Shown here: piece after piece, positions 24,683-32,068 of the stretch
Numbering within the stretch: position 1 is the first letter of the stretch
Layout of the letters: each line of letters begins with the position of its first letter
NCBI GenBank assembly: GCA_041751955.1
Contig: JBGSIB010000065.1
Location: 67,011-131,010 of the forward strand
Direction of reading: 5' to 3'
Length of the DNA stretch: 64,000 nt
From: UBA2040 sp041751955
GTDB taxonomy: Bacteria; Bacteroidota; Bacteroidia; Flavobacteriales_D; Crocinitomicaceae
Made by a program: the position numbers and the translations under genes
Notes under the pieces: generated by a model
The model's database searches: none
Told to the model about the DNA's origin: nothing
Seen by the model: only the letters and a program-made list of their open reading frames with translations

Positions 24683-25540
24683 TTATAAAAATAAAGATAA
24701 GGTCATGTTTTCCGCTTCTTGAAAACGTTTATTGTCGATTTGGTTACGGACTCCTTTATTTTCTGAGAATTCTAAGAGTTTTTCTGTCGGCATGTTCCCT
24801 GTCAAATCGTCTTTCGCCATGGGACAGCCACCGAAACCTTTAATTGCTCCATCAAACCTGCGACAACTTCCTTCATAAGCCGCTTCAATCAAAGCCAATG
24901 CGTTTTCAGGAACAGTGTGCAGGTGAGCACCAAATTCTACGTTTGGTAAACTCGGTATAATCGTTGTAAACAAATCTTTTACGATTTCTGGTGTTGCGCT
25001 ACCAATTGTGTCAGAAAGTGCCAGGATGTCAATCTCAAAGTCTTTATTCAATCTTTCAGACCACATCGCAACAAGATCAGGATGCCAAATTTCACCATAC
25101 GGATTTCCAAATCCCATGGACAAATACACCACAAGTTTTTTATTAGCTTTAAGTGTCAGATTTTGAATTGCCTCAACGCGATGAAGCGATTCTTCTATCG
25201 TAGCATTTGTATTTCTTTTCTGAAATTCTTCTGAAATAGAAAAAGGATAACCTAAAAAATCAATTTCTTCAAAAGAACAAGCATCTTGAGCCCCTCTTTC
25301 GTTGGCAATGATAGCTAGAAGCTTCGTTTTTGATTGTAAATTCAAATTTTTCAGCACTTCGGCAGTATCACGCATTTGTGGAATAGCTTTTGGGGAAACG
25401 AAGCTTCCAAAATCAAGTACGTCAAAGCCACAAGTTAACAGTAAGTTGAGATAATCGATTTTCTTTTCCGTAGGAATGAAATCGTGCCAACCTTGCATTG
25501 CATCTCGTGGACATTCGATAATTTTCATTTCATCTTGCAT
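24683..25540 (-). CDS. Hydroxymethylglutaryl-CoA lyase-like enzyme
   Basis: A 285-residue TIM-barrel enzyme of the HMG-CoA lyase/DRE-TIM metallolyase family. It begins with E-C-P-R-D-A-M-Q-G-W. The metal-ligand strand is A-H-L-H-T and the family's C-terminal active-site loop G-F-G-G-C-P-M-A-K-D-D-L-T-G-N is intact, including the catalytic Cys. The reaction would split HMG-CoA to acetoacetate and acetyl-CoA in leucine or ketone-body catabolism. It starts one base after pyrD, an odd partner, probably reflecting shared transcription only. Confidence 0.87.
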   Translation of the reverse strand: MQDEMKIIECPRDAMQGWHDFIPTEKKIDYLNLLLTCGFDVLDFGSFVSPKAIPQMRDTAEVLKNLNLQSKTKLLAIIANERGAQDACSFEEIDFLGYPFSISEEFQKRNTNATIEESLHRVEAIQNLTLKANKKLVVYLSMGFGNPYGEIWHPDLVAMWSERLNKDFEIDILALSDTIGSATPEIVKDLFTTIIPSLPNVEFGAHLHTVPENALALIEAAYEGSCRRFDGAIKGFGGCPMAKDDLTGNMPTEKLLEFSENKGVRNQIDNKRFQEAENMTLSLFL

Positions 25541-25541
25541 C

Positions 25542-26573
25542 TTATCCTTGCGCCAAAATGGCTTTATTGATTCGTTTGACGATTGCTGGACCTTCGTAGA
25601 TGAATCCAGTGTACAATTGTATTAAATCTGCTCCAGCGGCTAATTTTTCAAGTGCGTCTTTTTCAGAGTGAATTCCACCTACTCCGATTATATTAAAAGA
25701 TTTATTCGATTTATCAGCCAAATACTTGATAACTTCTGTTGAACGACTGCCTAATGGTCGGCCAGAAAGCCCTCCAGCACCAATTTTTTCTAATTCTTGC
25801 TTAGATGTTTTCAAGCCATCTCGCTGAATAGTCGTATTTGTTGCAATTACACCTTGAATTTTGGTTTCTTGCACTATTTCAATTATTTCATCCAATTGGG
25901 TATCACTCAAATCAGGTGCGATTTTTAAAAATATCGGTTTCGGATTATCATATTCCTTATTTTTTGACATCAATAGTGAAAGTAACTTTTTCAAAGGTTC
26001 TTTCTCTTGCAAGTCTCTTAAATTAGGTGTGTTAGGTGAAGATACGTTTACCACAAAGTAGTCAACATAGGGAAAAAGAGCTTCGAAACAGATTCTATAG
26101 TCTTCATCCGCTTGATCGTTTGGAGTTACTTTGTTTTTGCCAATATTTCCACCGATTATCAAGTCAACTTGCCTGTTTTTCAGGTTCCTAATGGCTTCGT
26201 CTACACCATCATTGTTGAATCCCATGCGGTTGATGATGGCTTCGTCAGGTTTTAATCGAAACAGTCTCGGTTTGTCGTTACCGGGTTGACCTTTTGGTGT
26301 GATTGTTCCAATTTCAATAAATCCGAAACCACAGTAGTACATATCGTTGAACATGGAAGCGTTCTTATCGAATCCTGCTGCAAGTCCTACAGGATTTTTA
26401 AAAGTCAAACCTCCAATATTTCTTTCCAATAGCTTGTCTTCAATGAAATATTGTTTCTTAAACAGCCATTTTCCTCCTGGAATAAAAAGCGTGAATTTCA
26501 ATAAAGAAGTAGTGAAATAATGAACTTTTTCAGGGTCGAAAAGAAACAATATGGAACGAAGAATGCGGTACAT
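25542..26573 (-). CDS. pyrD: Dihydroorotate dehydrogenase, class 2 (quinone)
   Basis: A 343-residue flavoenzyme of pyrimidine synthesis that oxidises dihydroorotate to orotate. The N-terminal ~40 residues form the amphipathic membrane-binding extension of class 2 enzymes (F-D-P-E-K-V-H-Y-F-T-T-S-L-L). N-P-V-G-L-A-A-G-F-D-K-N binds FMN. N-V-S-S-P-N-T-P-N-L-R carries the catalytic Ser of class 2 in place of the class 1 Cys. The C-terminal G-V-G-G-I-H and Q-L-Y-T-G-F-I-Y-E-G-P complete the phosphate site. Confidence 0.96.
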   Translation of the reverse strand: MYRILRSILFLFDPEKVHYFTTSLLKFTLFIPGGKWLFKKQYFIEDKLLERNIGGLTFKNPVGLAAGFDKNASMFNDMYYCGFGFIEIGTITPKGQPGNDKPRLFRLKPDEAIINRMGFNNDGVDEAIRNLKNRQVDLIIGGNIGKNKVTPNDQADEDYRICFEALFPYVDYFVVNVSSPNTPNLRDLQEKEPLKKLLSLLMSKNKEYDNPKPIFLKIAPDLSDTQLDEIIEIVQETKIQGVIATNTTIQRDGLKTSKQELEKIGAGGLSGRPLGSRSTEVIKYLADKSNKSFNIIGVGGIHSEKDALEKLAAGADLIQLYTGFIYEGPAIVKRINKAILAQG

Positions 26574-26583
26574 TTTTTTGGTA

Positions 26584-26614
26584 CAAATTTAATACACTAC
26601 TCGAATTCGAACAA
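26584..26614 (-). promoter_or_regulatory. Promoter of pyrD
   Basis: On the minus strand, TTG (26614-26612), 20 nt, then TAAATTTG (26591-26584), which matches TAnnTTTG. The start site would be near 26579, a few bases before the ATG at 26573. Confidence 0.55.
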
Positions 26615-26641
26615 TGATATCTATGAAATTAAGTGAGGTAA

Positions 26642-27601
26642 TTAGAATTTGTATCGGCCACCACCCTTGAACTTCGTCGGACGTCCAAATTTATAATTGG
26701 TAGGTTTGTAAGTTAAGTTGCGGTATATGACGATGTTAGCCGTTAAATAGCTGTCTTTGTTTTTATCCCCTCTTTGTTGACCAGCGGAAAACCAATACTG
26801 ATTTTGAACAGATGGATTAGAAAAATAGGCAGCATCTTGACCATATGCTGTTGCAATAGCATTTCTGTCATAATAGTTTCCAGAAACATCATCAATATAA
26901 TCTGAGAATGTTGCCGTGTAGGTCACTTCAAATCCGATTCTGTACACTTTATCTAGTCCCCAACGGAAACCAACTCCCATAGGAATGGCAAATGTGAAAG
27001 GTATGTAGTCTTTTGGTCCGCCATCCAAACCTTGACCTTCCGTATTTAAGTCGGCCAGATTTACCCAGCTTCCATTCAATTTAGCTTGTGGATTAAAATA
27101 TGTTGCGCCTATGCCACCAAAAAAGTAGATTTGATTATTTCTTTCTTTTGCCGAACGTATTCCAGGAATATTGTATCGTCCACCGAATTGCTCATAGGTG
27201 TAGACAAGCCATTCCAATCGTTGAGAAAGAGTCACTACCGGAGAACGAAAACTTAAATTACGGCTGTTACGAATGATTTCCTGCGTATTGGCGTCGGTAC
27301 CTCTTAGTAATCCACCAGAAAGTTGAGTAGTTGTAGCCCATTTCGGACTAAAACGAAAACGATAACCAATCATACCGCCTAAAGAAGTAGCTTGTATATC
27401 TAAATCTACTGGACTATAATCCGTTCCAATTTGATTTCTCCCTCCTAAATCACCGAGGAAATTGGTCCCACCAAAGCCAATAAGAAATTCTTTCTTGTTG
27501 AGCGACCAGTTGCGCTGGCTGTTGAAATTTGTATGCTGCCCAAAAACAGGTACCGTAAGGAAAACCGTAAGCAGATAAAAGAATGTCTTTCTAATGTTCA
27601 T
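26642..27601 (-). CDS. Outer-membrane beta-barrel protein, DUF6089-like
   Basis: The ATG at 27601 gives a 319-residue protein with a signal peptide (M-N-I-R-K-T-F-F-Y-L-L-T, cleavage near V-F-G-Q). The mature part has alternating strands and Gly/aromatic turns (E-F-L-I-G-F-G-G-T-N-F-L-G-D-L-G-G). It ends K-F-K-G-G-G-R-Y-K-F, a pattern of Bacteroidota porin-like barrels of the DUF6089 type. Function unknown. The upstream promoter is strong, consistent with an abundant envelope protein. Confidence 0.8.
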   Translation of the reverse strand: MNIRKTFFYLLTVFLTVPVFGQHTNFNSQRNWSLNKKEFLIGFGGTNFLGDLGGRNQIGTDYSPVDLDIQATSLGGMIGYRFRFSPKWATTTQLSGGLLRGTDANTQEIIRNSRNLSFRSPVVTLSQRLEWLVYTYEQFGGRYNIPGIRSAKERNNQIYFFGGIGATYFNPQAKLNGSWVNLADLNTEGQGLDGGPKDYIPFTFAIPMGVGFRWGLDKVYRIGFEVTYTATFSDYIDDVSGNYYDRNAIATAYGQDAAYFSNPSVQNQYWFSAGQQRGDKNKDSYLTANIVIYRNLTYKPTNYKFGRPTKFKGGGRYKF

Positions 27602-27616
27602 TAACTTTAATTGAAG

Positions 27617-27648
27617 CAAAAATAGAGAAAGTTTATTCTAAATTCAAA
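27617..27648 (-). promoter_or_regulatory. Promoter of the DUF6089-like gene
   Basis: On the minus strand, TTTG (27648-27645), 20 nt, then TATTTTTG (27624-27617); both elements match consensus. The start site would be near 27612, about 11 nt before the ATG. Confidence 0.65.
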
Positions 27649-27680
27649 CAAAAAACATCAAAACATTAAATATCAAATGT

Positions 27681-28085
27681 TTAAAACTTTAAAAGTGTGA
27701 AACAGAATTCTTCTCCTGTCTCCATGCTTTTCGTAATTATCTCGTCTTTGGTGCTTCTTATTAATTCGAAAGACAAACGTTCGTCGGGCATATTTGGTTT
27801 TCTGAAAAACAGGAATTCTTGATTATTTCTCATAATTAAATCCGACCGATAAAGGTTTTGACTGTTAGAATATCGGTTAAACCAATTAGGAATATCTTCT
27901 TGAGCAATAGTCAAATTAACCAGTAAAAAATTATTATCCGTTCGTTTTAAATACCAAAAACGAGCATTTTTATTCGTGCAACGGTAAATTAGCACTTCTT
28001 GCTTATGCAAATAAATCGTATCAACTTGAGAACTAGCAGAAAGCGAGAACCAAAGAGAAACAAAAAGAAGTAATAGTTTATTCAT
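27681..28085 (-). CDS. Hypothetical secreted protein
   Basis: A 134-residue protein with a signal peptide (L-L-L-F-V-S-L-W-F-S-L-S-A-S-S-Q). The mature part includes R-F-W-Y-L-K-R-T-D-N-N and ends F-C-F-T-L-L-K-F, probably a small beta-rich domain. No family was recognised. It overlaps the upstream gene by 8 bp, and both follow the sigma/anti-sigma pair at 28-31 kb, so it may belong to that regulator's envelope-stress unit. Confidence 0.6.
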   Translation of the reverse strand: MNKLLLLFVSLWFSLSASSQVDTIYLHKQEVLIYRCTNKNARFWYLKRTDNNFLLVNLTIAQEDIPNWFNRYSNSQNLYRSDLIMRNNQEFLFFRKPNMPDERLSFELIRSTKDEIITKSMETGEEFCFTLLKF

Positions 28086-28470
28086 CTGTCTTAACGGGCA
28101 TTAAGTTCATTGGACTAAGAAATATAACACGATAACTGTCATGAGACATTGCCTTGATGTTCGTGAAAAACATCATGTTATTGATTCCAAAAACTCCTAT
28201 TTCTGTACATACTTCCGCTGGAACTTGTTTTCCTATAACATGCTTTTCTGTCCAACCAGCTTTACCGAAATAGCTAATGTCATATGAGAGGATAGAACAA
28301 TTTTCAGAAGTTGTCATACCGGCAGAGTCACATAATTTCCAATAAGGAATTTCGCCCAATTGTATATTCGCGATGCTAATATGAAAATTATAGGATTTCA
28401 ACAATCGTATAGTATCCGTCTGAGAAAATGACAAAAACGGAAAAAGACTAAGCAGTAATGCTATTTTCAC
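28078..28470 (-). CDS. Hypothetical secreted protein with GTG start
   Basis: A 130-residue protein. The start at 28470 is GTG and gives a good signal peptide (K-I-A-L-L-L-S-L-F-P-F-L-S-F-S-Q). The mature part has three Cys and a segment F-F-T-N-I-K-A-M-S-H-D. No domain was recognised. It overlaps the 3' end of the upstream membrane protein gene by 23 bp and the next gene by 8 bp, so it sits in a coupled operon with an ECF sigma factor. Confidence 0.6.
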   Translation of the reverse strand: MKIALLLSLFPFLSFSQTDTIRLLKSYNFHISIANIQLGEIPYWKLCDSAGMTTSENCSILSYDISYFGKAGWTEKHVIGKQVPAEVCTEIGVFGINNMMFFTNIKAMSHDSYRVIFLSPMNLMPVKTDE

Positions 28471-30181
28471 TTAATATTTTTTGGATGGTTTCCAAATTTA
28501 CATTTTCTCTGCCTATTCGTTTCAAAATAACTGCTGAATCGTTTAATGGATCATCGTTTATTTCTTGTTTGTAATACAAGTCTCCTTTTTGATCAATTAC
28601 AATAAGGGTGCTTTTATTTCTTTTAATCCACGCCAAATCCTGAATTTTATGGAAATTGATTTCACCGAAAGTAAAGCGTGTGTTTTGTTTTTGGTCGAAA
28701 ACATAGGCACCCGCAACATTAATTCTTACCCCATCTTCATTTTTACATAAAATTGGTTGGTTAAAAGGTTTTGGGTAGCTGACCGGTTTATCACAATTGA
28801 AAACACCAAAGTTATTTGTCAGAAAATTTCCTCTTGTATTGGATAGGTTTGCGCCTGCCGCATTTACGGATTGAGCACTAGTACTTGCCACACTTCTTTG
28901 CGCTAATTCTTGGTTTTGAGATGCAGGAACATAGCTATTGAGTTGATTCTTAATATCATTTACCTCAGTTTCGTACTTTAATTTAAGGGCTTGATCTCTT
29001 TTCAACAAAGCAATTCGCTCTTCTTCCAACTTTACAATTTGCGTTTGTTTATCCGCTTTGGCCTTTTTTAATTCTTGATCCAATTTGGCCAATGATTTTC
29101 CTTTGAGTACTGGTTTTACAGGTATGGAGAAATTTTCCTTGCTGTTTTTAAAAGTAACAACATAGTCGGTTTTGCCTTTCGATACATCCATATCGTACCA
29201 AGTTTGGGAAGATGCGTACTCAATACGTTTTTTGAAGGCAGACATGTTCGCCTGAGTTTGATCCTTTGGTAATAGATATTCAAACTCCACTTCTTTGTAA
29301 CCAGCCAATTCAGGAAATGAACCTTGATCGAACTCAACAACTAGTTTTCGAGCACTTTGAGAAGGAATTAACGCTTCTTTTTCTTCTGCTTTCTTTAGTT
29401 CAACGATTTCTTTTTCGCAATTTTCAATTTCTGCCTTTATTTCAACAACTTGACTAATAATTTTGGAATTGTCTGGAAATTTAGTCGTGACTTTCGCGCT
29501 TGAAACTTCTTTTATGTTACATGGATATTCTGTCCATTCACCATTTTTATCGTTCATGGCCCAAAATTTAAAACCGTCTCCGGATTTCTGCAAAGTCATA
29601 TCCACTTTGATTGGTTTTTTGGGATCAATGGAAATTGCTTGACCATTTTGCTCACCACGAATTTCTATCATTCCACCCGATTCAAAAGCAGATGTTTTTT
29701 CAAAATCCATAGGTATTCCAGCTGTAAAAGCTTCTGACGGATCCGCGAATTCACGAACTTGAATGGTTACTTGACCATTTTTATCTGCAAGTAAACTGCC
29801 TTTCGGGATATCGATTATACTTCCATTTACAGTAATTACTTTCCCCCCATTTTTAGGGTCAATTGTGAATTTTTCAAAAGGAATGTCTGAATTTTCACTC
29901 ACAGACTTTATACATGGAGTGTCTTCAAGTGTTTGGTTATCTTTGTTTTGTGCTTTCGCAACTAAAGTAGAATTGTTCTCACCGGCAAAAAAGTTGTTTT
30001 GAAATGTTATGGTTAATACTAAGGCTAAACTGGCGAGGCCAACGGGGCCATAAAACCAGGGATTCTTCCACAAGGGAGGTTTCATTGCTTGATAACCTTT
30101 AATTACTTTGTCGAAGTCTTGTCTGGATTGGATAAAGGAGGAGTCCAGTGGTTTTCGATCGAGATTGAATTTTGTCTTCAT
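28448..30181 (-). CDS. Single-pass membrane protein partnered with ECF sigma, putative anti-sigma
   Basis: The ATG at 30181 lies one base after the sigma gene stop; the longer frame begins with TTG at 30196. The 577-residue protein has a ~40-residue cytoplasmic N-terminus, a transmembrane helix near residues 43-65, and a large periplasmic part. The first periplasmic domain (D-I-P-K-G-S-L-L ... V-T-I-Q-V-R-E-F) resembles ZU5-like or adhesion beta-sandwich modules. A helical, Lys/Glu-rich stretch follows (about 365-415), then a beta-rich C-terminal domain with two Cys. No FecR domain is visible. Its position argues for an anti-sigma role. Confidence 0.6.
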   Translation of the reverse strand: MKTKFNLDRKPLDSSFIQSRQDFDKVIKGYQAMKPPLWKNPWFYGPVGLASLALVLTITFQNNFFAGENNSTLVAKAQNKDNQTLEDTPCIKSVSENSDIPFEKFTIDPKNGGKVITVNGSIIDIPKGSLLADKNGQVTIQVREFADPSEAFTAGIPMDFEKTSAFESGGMIEIRGEQNGQAISIDPKKPIKVDMTLQKSGDGFKFWAMNDKNGEWTEYPCNIKEVSSAKVTTKFPDNSKIISQVVEIKAEIENCEKEIVELKKAEEKEALIPSQSARKLVVEFDQGSFPELAGYKEVEFEYLLPKDQTQANMSAFKKRIEYASSQTWYDMDVSKGKTDYVVTFKNSKENFSIPVKPVLKGKSLAKLDQELKKAKADKQTQIVKLEEERIALLKRDQALKLKYETEVNDIKNQLNSYVPASQNQELAQRSVASTSAQSVNAAGANLSNTRGNFLTNNFGVFNCDKPVSYPKPFNQPILCKNEDGVRINVAGAYVFDQKQNTRFTFGEINFHKIQDLAWIKRNKSTLIVIDQKGDLYYKQEINDDPLNDSAVILKRIGRENVNLETIQKILSENSITA

Positions 30182-30182
30182 A

Positions 30183-30755
30183 TCACTGTTTATCAATAAA
30201 ATACTTTTTTAATTTCTCCAATGCTCTGAAGGATTTGACCTTCGCATTGTTTTCTGTTAAGTCTAGAATTTCCCCAATCTCTTTGTACGATCTTTTTTCA
30301 AAGTAGCGCAACTCAATCAACTGCAGGTCTTTCTCATTTAAATTTTTGAGCACAGAGAATAATTTATCTCGGTTCTCGGTGTTTTGATCTTCGTCCATTT
30401 CCAGTACCATGTTGGAAAGATGAACGGTTTCTAAATTCACTGTTCTTAGTGCCTTTTGATCACGAAAAGCTTGGTATAGCTCACTTTTAGCAATACGGTA
30501 AAGCCACGAAGAAAGTGGTAATCCCCTGAATTCATAATTCTTGATGTTTTTCAAGGCTTTCATGAAAACTTGGGATGTAATATCGAGCGCTTGTTCACGG
30601 TCATCCATCCTTTGATAGATGTAGCGAAAAATTTGCTCATGATACTTTTGGTAGAGCGGACCGAATTTCTCCGGGTCTTTTTGCGCTCTCCTGATCCAGC
30701 CCTGCTCCTCCTCTAGCTTGGCTGAATTTTGATGATACACTGGGTTAACTGACAT
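30183..30755 (-). CDS. ECF RNA polymerase sigma factor
   Basis: From the ATG at 30755 this is a 190-residue ECF sigma factor (the longer frame starts with TTG at 30776). Region 2 includes F-G-P-L-Y-Q-K-Y-H-E-Q-I-F-R-Y-I and L-S-S-W-L-Y-R-I-A-K. Region 4 includes L-N-E-K-D-L-Q-L-I-E-L-R-Y-F and S-Y-K-E-I-G-E-I-L-D-L-T, then N-A-K-V-K-S-F-R-A-L. It is the third ECF factor in 26 kb and is followed by its likely membrane regulator and two small secreted proteins. Confidence 0.92.
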   Translation of the reverse strand: MSVNPVYHQNSAKLEEEQGWIRRAQKDPEKFGPLYQKYHEQIFRYIYQRMDDREQALDITSQVFMKALKNIKNYEFRGLPLSSWLYRIAKSELYQAFRDQKALRTVNLETVHLSNMVLEMDEDQNTENRDKLFSVLKNLNEKDLQLIELRYFEKRSYKEIGEILDLTENNAKVKSFRALEKLKKYFIDKQ

Positions 30756-30868
30756 AGGTTTTTGGGTTTTATTCAAGCATATGTAAAGCGGTTTAGTCTT
30801 TACAGTTAATACAACGACTCAATCTCGATTCGTTACAGAATAAAACGAAAAAAATATTAATTTATTAT

Positions 30869-30894
30869 AAAACCTACTTCAATTACAGGGTTTT
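30869..30894 (-). terminator. Weak terminator after bshA
   Basis: AAAACC (30894-30889 on the minus strand) pairs with GGTTTT (30874-30869), followed by an AT-rich run. The stem begins within the bshA stop codon. Confidence 0.35.
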
Positions 30895-32038
30895 AGACTT
30901 CGTAAGCCCGACTTTTTTCCAGTACTTCTTGGTAAATATCCTCGTACATGGGTAGTACGCGCTCCAAACTAAAATGTTTGGCTCTCGCTAATGCATTTTT
31001 GCGAAATTGCGCCATTAACTCGGGTGACTCGAGCAAGGTGATTGCATTTTTCGCCATATCTTTTACATCTCCAACTTCTGATAAAAACCCTGTTTCTCCT
31101 TGAATATTAACTTCAGGGATACCTCCAGTGTTTGAAGAAATTACAGGTACCGATTTTGCCATGGCTTCGAGTGCCGCCAATCCGAAGCTTTCCGTTTCAG
31201 ATGGTAATAAGAACAAATCGGTTAGTTCCAAAACATGAGATGTGTCGCGAACCTTACCTATCATGATAACACGGTCGCAAAGACCATATTTTCGACAAAG
31301 CATATCGATATTAGCTCTTTCTGGTCCATCACCCACAAGTAGTAAAACTGATGGTATTTTCTCATTGACACGCACAAAGGTGTGCAACACGTCTTCTACC
31401 CTTTTCACCTTTCGGAAATTAGAAATGTGACATAGTATTGGTTCATTGGGCTTGGCATATCTTTCCCGAATAGCGGCTAAATTTTCATCCGGTGCTTTTT
31501 CCTCTACTTGAATAAAGTTGGGAACAACATGAATGGTTTTTTGGGTTTTGAAATGATCAAGTGTATCCTTTTTCAAACTTTCTGAAACTGCAGTAACGGC
31601 GTCTGATTGATTCAAGCAGAAGGTAATTACTGGTTCAAAAGAAGGATCTTTTCCAACCAAGGTAATATCCGTGCCATGCAAGGTAGTGATGAATGGAATG
31701 TAAATACCTTCGGAAAGCAATATTTGTTTCGCCATAAAGGCCGCGGAAGCATGCGGAATAGCGTAATGAACATGCAGTAAGTCTAGTTTTTCGTATTTTA
31801 CTACATCCACCATTTTACTCGCCAACTCCGTTTCATAAGGTTGATATTCGAAAAGTGGATAATCTGTTACAGCAACTTCGTGGTAAAAAATATTTTCACG
31901 AAAACTACCCAGTCGCACGGGCTGTGAATACGTTATGAAATGGATTTCATGTCCTTTTTGAGCCAATGATTTTCCTAACTCTGTCGCTACAACTCCTGAA
32001 CCTCCAAATGTTGGGTAAAGAACAATTCCTATTTTCAT
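30893..32038 (-). CDS. bshA: N-acetyl-alpha-D-glucosaminyl L-malate synthase (bacillithiol synthesis)
   Basis: A 381-residue GT4-family glycosyltransferase. The N-terminal G-I-V-L-Y-P-T-F-G-G-S-G-V-V-A-T-E-L-G is the BshA hallmark. H-V-H-Y-A-I-P-H-A-S-A-A and T-T-L-H-G-T-D-I-T follow, and the C-terminal donor-binding motif is P-S-E-T-E-S-F-G-L-A-A-L-E-A. It joins UDP-GlcNAc and L-malate in the first step of bacillithiol synthesis, the thiol used by many Bacteroidota in place of glutathione. It lies 30 bp after the upstream hydrolase gene and may share its transcript. Confidence 0.93.
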   Translation of the reverse strand: MKIGIVLYPTFGGSGVVATELGKSLAQKGHEIHFITYSQPVRLGSFRENIFYHEVAVTDYPLFEYQPYETELASKMVDVVKYEKLDLLHVHYAIPHASAAFMAKQILLSEGIYIPFITTLHGTDITLVGKDPSFEPVITFCLNQSDAVTAVSESLKKDTLDHFKTQKTIHVVPNFIQVEEKAPDENLAAIRERYAKPNEPILCHISNFRKVKRVEDVLHTFVRVNEKIPSVLLLVGDGPERANIDMLCRKYGLCDRVIMIGKVRDTSHVLELTDLFLLPSETESFGLAALEAMAKSVPVISSNTGGIPEVNIQGETGFLSEVGDVKDMAKNAITLLESPELMAQFRKNALARAKHFSLERVLPMYEDIYQEVLEKSRAYEV

Positions 32039-32068
32039 ATTTGTGTTTCTTTTAAGTGTTTTTCTAGG

